A DNA stretch of 64,000 nt from Zavarzinella sp. (GCA_041399155.1 JAWKTI010000001.1:1736001-1800000); one strand, 5' to 3'; positions 43,666 through 52,735 are shown, counted from the first letter of the stretch. The notes: generated by a model from the letters alone, not told the origin. Made by a program: numbers and translations.

Positions 43666-44151
43666 ATGAAGTTTCACCTGATTGACCGCATCATTGCTTG
43701 GGAAGCGGGCAAAAGACTGCGTGCAGTGAAAAATTTAACATTGGCAGAAGAATATCTGGCAGACCATTTCCCCAGTTTCCCAGTGATGCCAGGGGTAATG
43801 ATGCTGCAATCGGTAGTAGAAGCGAGTAGTTGGTTATGGAGAATCAGCAGTGGTTTTTCCCACGATCTGATTGTGTTGAAAGAAGCGAAAAATGTGAAGT
43901 ATGGCACCTTCATGCTTCCCGGCAACACAATGCAGATTCAGACTGATTTATTAGAAATCAATGAGAATACGGCCGTTTTCCGTGGGAAAGGCACCACAGA
44001 AGCGGGAGCAACGACTGTCAGTGCCCAGATTGTTCTACGTGGGGAGGTTTTGCCCGCACGTGATGGTCCGGCACCTCGTGAGAGTTATCGGCACCACTGG
44101 CTGGAATTGACCAGATTTGTGAAAGAATTTTCATCTGAATTGAGTAGTTGA
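43666..44151 (+). CDS. FabZ-like 3-hydroxyacyl-ACP dehydratase (first of two)
   Basis: 161 residues from the ATG at 43666, starting MKFHLIDRIIAWEAGKRLRA; an upstream GTG adds three residues. The hot-dog active-site motif LADHFPSFPVMPGVMMLQSVVEAS contains the catalytic His, and Glu in the VVEAS segment is the probable second acid. The protein likely acts as a homodimer or pairs with the second FabZ-like protein in the cluster. It opens an eight-gene run of acyl-chain genes and is separated by 14 bases from the FabG-like gene. It is not linked to the fatty-acid genes fabD, fabH or plsX, which suggests a specialised chain. Confidence 0.88.
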   Translation: MKFHLIDRIIAWEAGKRLRAVKNLTLAEEYLADHFPSFPVMPGVMMLQSVVEASSWLWRISSGFSHDLIVLKEAKNVKYGTFMLPGNTMQIQTDLLEINENTAVFRGKGTTEAGATTVSAQIVLRGEVLPARDGPAPRESYRHHWLELTRFVKEFSSELSS

Positions 44152-44165
44152 GGCACCACCGGAAT

Positions 44166-44927
44166 ATGCAACTGAAGGATAAAATAGCCCTTGTGACAGG
44201 CGGCAGCCGAGGGATAGGCCGTGGTATTGTACTGGCACTTGCGAAAGAGGGTGCTTCTGTAACTTTTATTTACCGTGGCAATGAAGAAGCAGCAAACTCA
44301 CTGGTGCAGGAAATCAATGCCACAGGTGGGGTTGTCGAAGCGGTAAAGGCAGACGTTTCGCAAAAGGGGATTGCACAGGAAATTGTTGACAAAATTGTAG
44401 CAGAAAAAGGGCGACTGGATATTCTTGTGAACAACGCAGGAGTGATCCGTGACGGCCTGTTTTTACGAATGTCCGAAGATGACTGGAACACCGTGCTTGA
44501 TACCAACCTTGGTGGCACGTTTGCGTTTTGCCGGGCAGTAGCTGCCCAGATGGCACTGAAACAACGCTCCGGCCGAATTATCAACATCAGCAGCGTTGCT
44601 GCCACGCACGTCAACCAGGGACAGTGTAATTATTCAGCCAGCAAAGGGGCAGTAAATTCGTTTACCAAAGCCCTGGCAGTAGAGCTAGCTGGCCGTAGCG
44701 TTACGGTCAATGCAGTGGCACCTGGATTTATCGAAACGGATATGAGTGAAGCTGTACGAAACAAAGCGGGAGACATCATCAAAAAAATGATCCCTGCCAA
44801 GAGATTGGGACAGGCAGAAGATATTGCCAACCTGGTAATTTTTCTGGCATCCCCGGCCGCCTCTTACATTACAGGCCAGGTTATTACCGTTGATGGTGGA
44901 CTGAGTCTTGGTGCGGTGGGAGCATAA
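44166..44927 (+). CDS. FabG-like 3-oxoacyl-ACP reductase
   Basis: 253 residues from the ATG at 44166, short-chain dehydrogenase family. NADPH site is VTGGSRGIGRGI, the structural NNAG motif is VNNAGVIRDG, the catalytic Ser is in IINISSVAA, and Tyr/Lys in YSASKGAVN. LGQAEDIANLVIFLASPAASYITGQVITVDGGLS is the standard C-terminus. It reduces beta-ketoacyl carriers in the extension cycle. It is the second gene of the cluster. It may serve only this pathway because a dedicated carrier follows. Confidence 0.93.
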   Translation: MQLKDKIALVTGGSRGIGRGIVLALAKEGASVTFIYRGNEEAANSLVQEINATGGVVEAVKADVSQKGIAQEIVDKIVAEKGRLDILVNNAGVIRDGLFLRMSEDDWNTVLDTNLGGTFAFCRAVAAQMALKQRSGRIINISSVAATHVNQGQCNYSASKGAVNSFTKALAVELAGRSVTVNAVAPGFIETDMSEAVRNKAGDIIKKMIPAKRLGQAEDIANLVIFLASPAASYITGQVITVDGGLSLGAVGA

Positions 44928-45008
44928 TTGCATTACTGAACCTGCAAAAAGTTTGCGGGGCGAAATCAATGCAGACGGTGATTGGAATTGGGCACAGGAG
45001 TGAGTGAT

Positions 45009-45398
45009 ATGACTAAAGATGAAATTTATACCAAAGTTGCTTCAACACTTGTGGAAGCACTGAATGTTGACGATGACCAGGTTCATCCTAAAGCGATGTT
45101 GCAGGATGATCTTGGTGCAGAATCAATTGACTTTCTGGACATTGTTTTCCGTCTGGAACGGGAATTCAACATCAAGATTCCACGCAACGAACTGTTTCCG
45201 GAAACGATTTTCCAAGGCGACCCAGAGTTTGTGAAAGATGGGATGGTGACAGAAGTTGGCTTAAACGAACTGCGAACCAAAATGCCTTTCGCTGAAATTG
45301 ACGAATTTGAAAAGAATCCATCCCTGGAAAACATTGGTACACTTTTTACCGTCGATCTGATTGTGAATTATATCCAGAACAAATTGGCCGCAGTCTGA
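45009..45398 (+). CDS. Long acyl carrier protein
   Basis: 129 residues from the ATG at 45009. The phosphopantetheine attachment site is DDLGAESIDFLDIVFRLE with Ser39, and the start TKDEIYTKVASTLVEAL and the end VDLIVNYIQNKL fit helices I and IV of an ACP. Ordinary ACPs are about 75-80 residues; here about 45 extra residues, including FQGDPEFVKDGMVTE and FEKNPSLENIGTLF, lie between helices II and IV. The protein would carry the growing chain. Its extra segment may bind the cluster's ketosynthase or dehydratases specifically. No phosphopantetheinyl transferase gene is nearby. Confidence 0.85.
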   Translation: MTKDEIYTKVASTLVEALNVDDDQVHPKAMLQDDLGAESIDFLDIVFRLEREFNIKIPRNELFPETIFQGDPEFVKDGMVTEVGLNELRTKMPFAEIDEFEKNPSLENIGTLFTVDLIVNYIQNKLAAV

Positions 45399-45467
45399 TT
45401 TTCTGGACGAATAGAAATATCGGCAATGAACTGTTGGTAATGTAGCCACTCTTCTACCAGGTACCCC

Positions 45468-45953
45468 ATGCGTTGGATATGGATTGACCGCTTTACCCAC
45501 TTCCAGGAAGGCGTTTCTGCAACGGCGGTGAAACTTCTCAGCCATGCGGAAGATTATTTTGCCGACCATTTTCCTGGTTACCCCGTCATGCCCGCCTGTT
45601 TGATGATTGAAGGCATGGCACAGACAGGTGGGATACTAGTGGGTTCGGTGAATCAATTCACCAAAAATGTTGTATTGGGAAAAGTAGTCAAAGCAGTCTT
45701 TTACTATGACGTTTTTCCCGGAGATTCGCTGTCTTACACTGCCACCATTGTGGATGTTCGTGACGGTGGGGGCACGATCACTGGCAAAATTATGCGTGGG
45801 GAAGACTTAATCGCCGATGTCGACCTGTTTTTTGCCCATGTCGCACCAGAATTAACAAAAGAATTCCTGGGGGACGGTAATTTTGTTTTTACAGGCCAAT
45901 TGCAAAAGATGTTGGGATTGGCCAAGTCGGCCTCGCAAAATGCCGATAAGTAG
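45468..45953 (+). CDS. FabZ-like 3-hydroxyacyl-ACP dehydratase (second)
   Basis: 161 residues. The hot-dog motif is FADHFPGYPVMPACLMIEGMAQTGG, with catalytic His in HFP; the Glu in IEGMAQ is where FabZ has its second acid. It starts MRWIWIDRFTHFQEGVSATA. Only partly similar to the first dehydratase in this cluster, so the two probably differ in substrate chain length or form a heterodimer. It lies after the carrier protein and before the chain-length-factor-like gene. Confidence 0.87.
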   Translation: MRWIWIDRFTHFQEGVSATAVKLLSHAEDYFADHFPGYPVMPACLMIEGMAQTGGILVGSVNQFTKNVVLGKVVKAVFYYDVFPGDSLSYTATIVDVRDGGGTITGKIMRGEDLIADVDLFFAHVAPELTKEFLGDGNFVFTGQLQKMLGLAKSASQNADK

Positions 45954-46060
45954 CTAGTGGAAGATTTTTTTGCAAGATCAATCAGTGAAATTGGGTAAAT
46001 TAAAGAGGCTTTTACGCCGATGAAGTTTTCATCTGGGTGTGAAAAGGGGCGTGACTCGTA

Positions 46061-47335
46061 ATGTTCAGGCGGCGAGCGGTATTTACCGGCGTGGGTGTGG
46101 TTACCTCCATTGGAAGTGAACTTGACACGTTCTGGAACGGATTGTGCAACAGGGCCTCCGGGTTACAAAAAATCACCATGGCAGATACCTCGCGCTTACG
46201 CTGCCATATCAATGGCCCGATTCCGGATTTTGATCCGAAAACGGTCATTGTGGAGAGAGAGCAACGAAAAGCCCTCCGAATCATGGCACGGACAGTACAA
46301 CTAGGACTGGTTGCTGCCCATATTGCCTTCCGGCATTCTCAGCTGGCACCGGGCTTATACGATCCATTACGTGCCGGAGTTGAATTTGGTGCGGGCATGA
46401 TTGCCAGTGAACTGGATGATCTTGGGCGTGCAGCACGGACATCTCTGGATACCCCGGAAGGTCCCGTGAGTCAGCAAAAATGGGGCGATGTGGGGATGAA
46501 GGAAGTCCCACCTCTCTGGATGCTGAAATACCTGCCGAACATGCCATCGTGTCATGTGTCGATCACCCTGGATCTGCGTGGACCCAGCAACACCCAAACG
46601 AACACCGATGCAGCCGCAATTCACGCGTTGGCAGAGGCGTCACGGATTATTGAACGTGATGTTGCAGACTTGTTCGTCGTTGGTGGGGCAGAAAACAAAC
46701 TCAATCCACTCAGTCAGACTCGCCATAATCTGTTTCAGGAACTCACAACCTGGGAAGGCGATCCTGCCGATGCCCACCGCCCATATGCCAGCGACCGTGC
46801 AGGAATTGGCATTGGCGAGGGTTCTGGTGCGATGGTGTTGGAAGAACTGCAGCACGCAAAGAAACGTGGGGCTACCATCCTTGCAGAACTTGTTGGTTAC
46901 GGATCAGGGTTCGATCGCAAACGCGATGGCAAAGTCATGGCTCAGGTGATTCAGAACACATTGGATCAGGCTGGGATTCTGCCAGAAGACGTTGACCATG
47001 TACATACCCATGGGCTGGCAACCCAGTTTGCTGATCGATGGGAAACTCGAGCCATTTCACAGGTTTTTGGCAAAAATATCCCCGTCTGGACACTCAAAGG
47101 CAATATTGGCGCCACCGGAGCTGCCAGTGGTGGAATTGAAATGGTTGCCAGCATCCTGTGTGCAGTCCATGGCCAGGTGCCACCCACCCGGACTGGTCCT
47201 GTTATCGACCCCGAATGTCTTGTCCATGTTCACCACAATGGCATGCGCCCGATGACGAAGCCTTATATTGTCAAACTGAACTTCACCGACCTTGGTCAGG
47301 TGGGCGTTGCCGTCATCAAACGTTGGACTGAATAG
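46061..47335 (+). CDS. Ketosynthase-like protein without catalytic Cys (chain-length-factor-like)
   Basis: 424 residues with the thiolase fold of KAS II: VFTGVGVVTSIG, GPSNTQTNTDAAAIHALAEA, VVGGAENKLNPLS, GIGIGEGSGAMVLEELQHA, HTHGLATQFADRWE and GNIGATGAASGGIE. In the alignment to FabF the catalytic Cys position is Asp183, and the second catalytic His (GH in K-S-x-L-G-H) is Ala351; the first His (His317) stays. A protein like this could not form the acyl-enzyme. In type II polyketide systems such a partner sets chain length and primes the intact ketosynthase. The next gene, separated by 41 bases, is an intact ketosynthase, as expected for such a pair. Confidence 0.85.
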   Translation: MFRRRAVFTGVGVVTSIGSELDTFWNGLCNRASGLQKITMADTSRLRCHINGPIPDFDPKTVIVEREQRKALRIMARTVQLGLVAAHIAFRHSQLAPGLYDPLRAGVEFGAGMIASELDDLGRAARTSLDTPEGPVSQQKWGDVGMKEVPPLWMLKYLPNMPSCHVSITLDLRGPSNTQTNTDAAAIHALAEASRIIERDVADLFVVGGAENKLNPLSQTRHNLFQELTTWEGDPADAHRPYASDRAGIGIGEGSGAMVLEELQHAKKRGATILAELVGYGSGFDRKRDGKVMAQVIQNTLDQAGILPEDVDHVHTHGLATQFADRWETRAISQVFGKNIPVWTLKGNIGATGAASGGIEMVASILCAVHGQVPPTRTGPVIDPECLVHVHHNGMRPMTKPYIVKLNFTDLGQVGVAVIKRWTE

Positions 47336-47376
47336 TAAACTCCCTAAATAACTGAATACTTTGCATAGGTTTGAGC

Positions 47377-48675
47377 ATGAGACATCAGCGACGCGTGGTT
47401 ATTACAGGCATGGGTGCCATTACACCACTCGGCAACACTCCTGAACTGCTCTATCGGAACCAACTGGAAGGAATGAGTGGTGCTGGCCCGATTTTTCGCT
47501 TCGATGCCAGTACTTTTCCCACGAAATTTGCTTCCCAGGTAAAGGATTTCCGACTCTCAGATTACCTGACCGATGCAGATCAATACGTTGATTGTGGGCT
47601 GAATACCAAATTTGCGCTTGCAGCGGCAAAAGAGGCACTGCGGGATGCCGATCTGCTTGACAATGATCGCGTAGATCGCACCCGAATTGGTGTGTACTTG
47701 GGATCTGGAGAAGGGAGCCACGACTTCCCAAACCTGACTTTAAGCCTCGCAATGGCAACTCCAGAGCAAGGTTTCAAGGTCGATCCGACACGGTTTTACG
47801 ATTACAGTATGACCACTTTTCGTGCCGGACACGAATATGAGATGGAAATGCACACCACTGCCGGTCGTGTGGCGGGCGTTTATGATCTCTTAGGACCGAA
47901 TTACACCTGTCAGACTGCATGTGCTGCCAGCGGACAGGCAGTGGGCGAAGCATTAGAACTGATTCGTCGTGGCGACGCGGATATGGTTGTCTCTGGCGGT
48001 GCCCACAGTATGATCCATCCATTTGGCGTGACAGGGTTTAATCTGTTGACCACGCTGTCAATGCGGAATGATGATCCCCAGCGTGCCAGCAGACCATTTG
48101 ATCTGAATCGCGATGGATTTGTACTGGGCGAAGGCTCTGGAATGGTGGTGCTGGAAGAACTGGAACATGCTAAGAAACGTGGGGCCACAATATACGCAGA
48201 ATTGATGGGATACGGCACAACGGCAGATGCCTATCGAGTCACGGACAGCCACCCGGAAGGACGTGGGGCAATCGCCTGCATCCAATGGGCATTATTTGAC
48301 AGCGGTTTGAATCACAAGGATATTGGTTACATCAACGCCCACGGTACCAGCACCCACGTGAATGACCAGGCAGAAACGATTGCCATTAAGCAGGTCTTCG
48401 GCGAAGATGCTTACAAAGTACCTGTTTCCAGCAGTAAAAGCATGTTGGGCCATCTGATATGCGCTGCCGGTGTGGTGGAATTGATTACTTCTGTACTGAC
48501 CATTCGCAACGGCGTACTCCCGCCCACAATCAATTATGAAACCCCGGATCCAGAGTGTGATCTCGATTACGTGCCGAATCAGGCCCGTGAGAAAACAGTG
48601 GACCATGTCTTATCGAACAGCTTTGGCTTTGGTGGGCAAAACGTCTCGTTAATCGTCAGCCGGTTTCGAGATTAG
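47377..48675 (+). CDS. Beta-ketoacyl-ACP synthase, intact
   Basis: 432 residues from the ATG at 47377 (a TTG six bases upstream is also in frame). It begins RRVVITGMGAITPLG and has the complete triad: Cys182 in CQTACAASGQAVGEA, His322 in INAHGTSTHVND and His359 in KSMLGHLICAAGVVE. DLNRDGFVLGEGSGMVVLEELEHA and the C-terminal NSFGFGGQNVSLI are also typical of FabF. It would condense an extender on the carrier with the growing chain. It forms a presumed heterodimer with the preceding Cys-less homologue. Confidence 0.93.
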   Translation: MRHQRRVVITGMGAITPLGNTPELLYRNQLEGMSGAGPIFRFDASTFPTKFASQVKDFRLSDYLTDADQYVDCGLNTKFALAAAKEALRDADLLDNDRVDRTRIGVYLGSGEGSHDFPNLTLSLAMATPEQGFKVDPTRFYDYSMTTFRAGHEYEMEMHTTAGRVAGVYDLLGPNYTCQTACAASGQAVGEALELIRRGDADMVVSGGAHSMIHPFGVTGFNLLTTLSMRNDDPQRASRPFDLNRDGFVLGEGSGMVVLEELEHAKKRGATIYAELMGYGTTADAYRVTDSHPEGRGAIACIQWALFDSGLNHKDIGYINAHGTSTHVNDQAETIAIKQVFGEDAYKVPVSSSKSMLGHLICAAGVVELITSVLTIRNGVLPPTINYETPDPECDLDYVPNQAREKTVDHVLSNSFGFGGQNVSLIVSRFRD

Positions 48676-48725
48676 GAACTGGAATTCATCAGATTTTCAT
48701 TCTTTTTTCAGAATTGTGAAGAATT

Positions 48726-49706
48726 ATGCAACTGACGCTTGGCTACTTGTTGCTGTTCGCACCGATAATTGCTGTAACTACTTTCCTGATCTATATTTAC
48801 GTTTACGTGCGCCTGTTCTACATCGAGAACATGGTGCGTATCCTGCAAATCCAGCCGCTGTTTATTATCCCACGGGGTGATCACGATCCGACAGCGGAAG
48901 AAGTCCACTTTCCCACATCAGGTGGAGCAAAATTGTATGGAGTTTACTTCCATACGCCGCAGGCAGTGCGGAAAGGAGTCATTCTGTTTGGAATCGAATT
49001 TGGTTCCGATTGCTGGTCAGCGCGTGGGTACACGGAAGCGTTGGTTGCAGATGGTTACGATGTCTTCACATACGCACCACGGGGACAAAAGGGAAGCGAT
49101 GTAATACCTGGTTATACCCCCATGCCCTGGATTACCACTTGGGAAGTAGAAGATTGCCACGCAGCCATCAATTATTTGCTTCACCGGCCCGATGCCGATC
49201 CAAAAGGAATCGGCTTTTTCGGTGTGAGTAAAGGTGCAAATGCGGGCCTTGCTGCTGCCACATCCTCTTCTGCAATCCGCTGTATTGTCACAGACGGTGC
49301 TTTCGGCCTGCTTTCCGTCATGGTGCCTTACATGAAACACTGGATCAAAATCTATAACCGCAATTTTCTGGTACATGGCATCGCACCTCGACGGTTTTAT
49401 TACCACATTGCTGAAATTGGTGCCCGCCGTGCCGAAAGAAGACTGAAATTGCGGTTATATCGCCTTGACCAGCGAATGAAGAAGATCAAAAAGCCCGTTT
49501 TCATGATTCATGGTGCATTAGACAGCTATATTAAACCTGAAATGTCGCAAGAACTTTATGAGCGATCCGGTGGGCATCGCGAATACTGGCTCGTCCCGAA
49601 AGCTCGGCATAATCAAGCGATTACTCTGGCAAAAGATGAATATCGCCAGCGTTTATTAGAGTTTTTTAATCACCACATGCCCTCCAGCACCCCTAAGCAG
49701 GTGTAA
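48726..49706 (+). CDS. Membrane-anchored alpha/beta hydrolase
   Basis: 326 residues. An N-terminal hydrophobic segment (LGYLLLFAPIIAVTTFLIYIY) anchors the protein, leaving the rest soluble. The nucleophile elbow is GFFGVSKGANAGLA with Ser168; HGALDSYIKPEMS and ARHNQAIT contain likely acid and His residues. It may release or modify the chain made by the preceding genes, possibly as thioesterase or acyltransferase. Ser-hydrolase folds are diverse, so the substrate is not known. It starts 50 bases after the ketosynthase gene and one base before the GH3 gene. Confidence 0.8.
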   Translation: MQLTLGYLLLFAPIIAVTTFLIYIYVYVRLFYIENMVRILQIQPLFIIPRGDHDPTAEEVHFPTSGGAKLYGVYFHTPQAVRKGVILFGIEFGSDCWSARGYTEALVADGYDVFTYAPRGQKGSDVIPGYTPMPWITTWEVEDCHAAINYLLHRPDADPKGIGFFGVSKGANAGLAAATSSSAIRCIVTDGAFGLLSVMVPYMKHWIKIYNRNFLVHGIAPRRFYYHIAEIGARRAERRLKLRLYRLDQRMKKIKKPVFMIHGALDSYIKPEMSQELYERSGGHREYWLVPKARHNQAITLAKDEYRQRLLEFFNHHMPSSTPKQV

Positions 49707-49707
49707 C

Positions 49708-51408
49708 ATGTTTGTCACTCGATTGCTGGTCAAGTACCTTCGAAAAGCTCTTGCTCGACCACTTTACAGAAAGTTTGCCGCTTTTGAACTTGCTTGCCAA
49801 CAACCACAGGCAGTGCAACAGGAGTTACTTCAGCAAATCCTTTTTCGAAATCGAGATACAGCATTCGGGCATGATCACCATTTTGCATCGATCAAAACCG
49901 TTTCTGATTTTCGACAGCATGTTCCGATTCATGAATATGAACAGCTCCACCCCTATATCCAAAGGGTGATGAATGGTGAAACCAGTGCATTGCTGGCGGA
50001 ACCGGCCTTGATGTTTGCCCTGACCAGTGGCACCACTGCCAACCGAAAACATATTCCGATCACGGCTACCTACATCAAAGATTACCAGCATAGTTGGAAT
50101 CTTTGGGGATTACAGGCGATCCGGGAGCACCGTCAGATATTTTTGAAGCCCATTGTGCAACTGGTGGGTGATGCGGATGAATATCGCACAGAAGCGGATA
50201 TTCCCTGTGGAAACCTGTCTGGCTTTACGGCACAGTGCCAGCGAAAGATTATGCGGTGGATGTATGCGGTACCTGCAGCCACTGGGAAAATAAAGGACCC
50301 CACCGCTCGTATGTACGTTGCTGTCCGTGGTGGCTTGAAGAAGCCGCTTGGGATGCTGATGTCTGCAAACCCCAGCACGCTGGTCAATCTGGCCCGCATG
50401 ATGAACGATCGAAAAGAAGATCTGATTCGGGATATTGCTGATGGCACATTAAACGCGCGGCTGGATATTCCGAACTCCATACGTGACAAGATGTTACGGC
50501 GATGGAAGCCCAATCCGAAGCGGGCAAAACAACTGGAAAGCTACGTCTCCCAGGCGGGGGTGCTTTACCCCAAAGATGCCTGGCCCGCGGAAAAATTGCT
50601 GATTGGGTGCTGGACTGGTGGCACTGTTCGAGCATATTTACGCCAACTTGAACAATATTACGGGGATGCACCTGTCCGGGATCTTGGCCTGCTCGCCAGT
50701 GAAGGCCGGATGAGTATTCCGATTGAAGACGGCAAATCAGGTGGGATTCTGGACGTCACCACACACTTTTATGAATTTATTCCGGAATCGGAAATAAATT
50801 CATCTCAACCAATAATTTTGCAGCCACATGAATTGAAAATGGGTGAAAATTACTTCATTTTGCCCACAACGAAGTCAGGACTCTATCGCTACCACATTTG
50901 CGATCTGGTGCGAGTGACGGATTTCTTTCATCAGACACCAATCATCGAATTTGTGGGGAAAGGGAGCCGCTTTTCCAATATTACTGGTGAAAAACTTTCC
51001 GAACACCAGGTGACTGCCAGCGTCGATCATCTGGTGACGCAGTTGCCACAATCGGTACGTGCATATGCCGTGGCACCTATCTGGGACGCACAACAACCTT
51101 ATTATGGATTTTACATTGAAGAACAGGACGCCCGCGATCCGGAACTTTTGCGGAAGTTTATCATCGCACTGGATACAGAACTACAGCGTCGAAATATCGA
51201 GTACCAGGCAAAGCGAGAATCGTTGAGACTGGGACCGTTGCAGGCGGTCGTGATCAACAATGGTGCCTGGCACGACTGGGATTTACATCGAGTTCGGAAA
51301 ACCGGTGGGTCGGTGGAACAATACAAACACCCTTGCCTGATTGGAGATCTGGAGTTTGCCAATCAGATGAAAGCAGTCGAAATTTTGCAGAACAAATCAG
51401 CAGCATGA
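49708..51408 (+). CDS. GH3-family acyl-acid amido synthetase
   Basis: 566 residues, in the ANL-related GH3 family ('GH3 auxin-responsive promoter' proteins). ATP motif I is ALTSGTTANRKHIPIT at about 104-119, and the later motif LYRYHICDLVRVTDF at about 392-406 corresponds to the Y-R-x-x-x-G-D region. GLLASEGRMSIPIEDGKSGG is another conserved segment. Plant GH3 enzymes adenylate a carboxylic acid and couple it to an amino acid. In this cluster the acid could be the finished chain. The gene starts one base after the hydrolase stop and converges on argJ with a five-base gap. Confidence 0.9.
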   Translation: MFVTRLLVKYLRKALARPLYRKFAAFELACQQPQAVQQELLQQILFRNRDTAFGHDHHFASIKTVSDFRQHVPIHEYEQLHPYIQRVMNGETSALLAEPALMFALTSGTTANRKHIPITATYIKDYQHSWNLWGLQAIREHRQIFLKPIVQLVGDADEYRTEADIPCGNLSGFTAQCQRKIMRWMYAVPAATGKIKDPTARMYVAVRGGLKKPLGMLMSANPSTLVNLARMMNDRKEDLIRDIADGTLNARLDIPNSIRDKMLRRWKPNPKRAKQLESYVSQAGVLYPKDAWPAEKLLIGCWTGGTVRAYLRQLEQYYGDAPVRDLGLLASEGRMSIPIEDGKSGGILDVTTHFYEFIPESEINSSQPIILQPHELKMGENYFILPTTKSGLYRYHICDLVRVTDFFHQTPIIEFVGKGSRFSNITGEKLSEHQVTASVDHLVTQLPQSVRAYAVAPIWDAQQPYYGFYIEEQDARDPELLRKFIIALDTELQRRNIEYQAKRESLRLGPLQAVVINNGAWHDWDLHRVRKTGGSVEQYKHPCLIGDLEFANQMKAVEILQNKSAA

Positions 51409-51413
51409 TCCCG

Positions 51414-52592
51414 TCAGGTGGTGTAGTCCGCATTCAGACGCACATATTCGGCAGTTAAATCGCATGTGTAAAATCGACAGTGCCCTGCCCCACGTTCCAG
51501 TTCAAACTTCAGATGAATGGTACGGTTTTCCTGCATCCAAGTACTCACTAACTTCTCATCGAAAGGTAGCGGGGTCCCTTTGCGATACAATTCAAACGGC
51601 CCCATCCAAAGTGATACCTCGGTTTCCTCGAATGGTACTCCCGCATAACCAGCTGCGGAAACAAATCTCCCCCAGTTGGGATCCGCTCCATAAACAGCTG
51701 TTTTGACCAACGCACTTTCTGCCACTGTTTTGGCAATCTGTTTCGCTTCTTGATCGGTGGTACAACCATGAATATCAATTGTCACCAGGTGGGTGGCACC
51801 TTCGGCATCTTCGGCTATCATGCGTGCCAGATCTTCACAGGCCAGAAAAATGTGCTGAGCGAATTCATCTAACTCTTTGCCATGCAATGGTTTACCCTGC
51901 CCGTTCGCCAGGCAGAGTACAGTATCATTGGTGCTCGTATGGCCTTCCACAGAAATACAGTTAAAAGTCTTGTCCACCGCTCCGGCTAAAATTTCCTGCA
52001 GTGCCGCAGCAGGTACATTCGCATCGCTGAACAAAAAGCCCAGCATTGTTGCCATGTTCGGTCCGATCATCGCCGCACCTTTGGCAAATCCTAAAAGGCG
52101 GGAACTCGCCAATTCGTAGCTGGTAATTTTGTAACGCGTATCTGTGGTAAGGATCGCACTCGCTGCTGAATGGAGTTGATCGATCGAATCACCAGACGCT
52201 GCCACCACTTTTGGAATGCCCACTTCTAAAATTGGCATGGGTAACATTCTGCCGATGACTCCAGTCGAGCATACCAACGCCTGGCCTTCGGAAAAACCGG
52301 CAGCATCCGCCATCAATTTGGTCATTTGGTGGGCATCGGCAAGTCCCTGATTGCCAGTACAGGCGTTCGCATTTCCGGAACAGATTACAATACCGCGAAA
52401 CGGATTTCCCGGTGTTCTGCTGCGACATAACTGCACCGGTGCAGCCGCGACACGATTCTGAGTATATACCCCTGCAGCAGTAGCAGGGGATTCGCTGAGA
52501 ACGACCGCCAAATCGAGTCGACCTGGTTCGCTTGCACGCAAGCCAGAATGAATACCACCAAAACGATACCCCACCGGGAGGACAATGCTCAT
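51414..52592 (-). CDS. argJ: Bifunctional glutamate N-acetyltransferase / ornithine acetyltransferase
   Basis: 392 residues from the ATG at 52592, starting MSIVLPVGYRFGGIHSGLR. The precursor is cleaved within GPNMATMLGFLFSDAN, where the conserved Ala-Thr bond gives an N-terminal-Thr beta subunit. GHTSTNDTVLCLANG and YGADPNWGRFVSAAGYAGVPF are further conserved motifs. The enzyme transfers acetyl from N-acetylornithine to glutamate, and in some versions also uses acetyl-CoA. Other arg genes are absent nearby, and argS at 23 kb is for charging, not synthesis. It converges on the GH3 gene. Confidence 0.96.
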   Translation of the reverse strand: MSIVLPVGYRFGGIHSGLRASEPGRLDLAVVLSESPATAAGVYTQNRVAAAPVQLCRSRTPGNPFRGIVICSGNANACTGNQGLADAHQMTKLMADAAGFSEGQALVCSTGVIGRMLPMPILEVGIPKVVAASGDSIDQLHSAASAILTTDTRYKITSYELASSRLLGFAKGAAMIGPNMATMLGFLFSDANVPAAALQEILAGAVDKTFNCISVEGHTSTNDTVLCLANGQGKPLHGKELDEFAQHIFLACEDLARMIAEDAEGATHLVTIDIHGCTTDQEAKQIAKTVAESALVKTAVYGADPNWGRFVSAAGYAGVPFEETEVSLWMGPFELYRKGTPLPFDEKLVSTWMQENRTIHLKFELERGAGHCRFYTCDLTAEYVRLNADYTT

Positions 52593-52709
52593 TGCACAGA
52601 ACCAATTAATGCTGGTTGGTTGGAAACACTGATGCATTTTTTAGCAGATTGCAACTTGCAAAGTATCTGCCGAATCAAAATCTGGTAGAAATCTTTGCAA
52701 AAAATGAAT

Positions 52710-52735
52710 TAAACCAAAATCAGATTGAAAATCGG
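52710..52735 (+). repeat. Left terminal inverted repeat of the IS630-type element
   Basis: 26 bases, TAAACCAAAATC...AAATCGG, identical to the reverse complement of 53896-53921. The transposase stop codon (52720-52722) lies within it. Confidence 0.93.
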
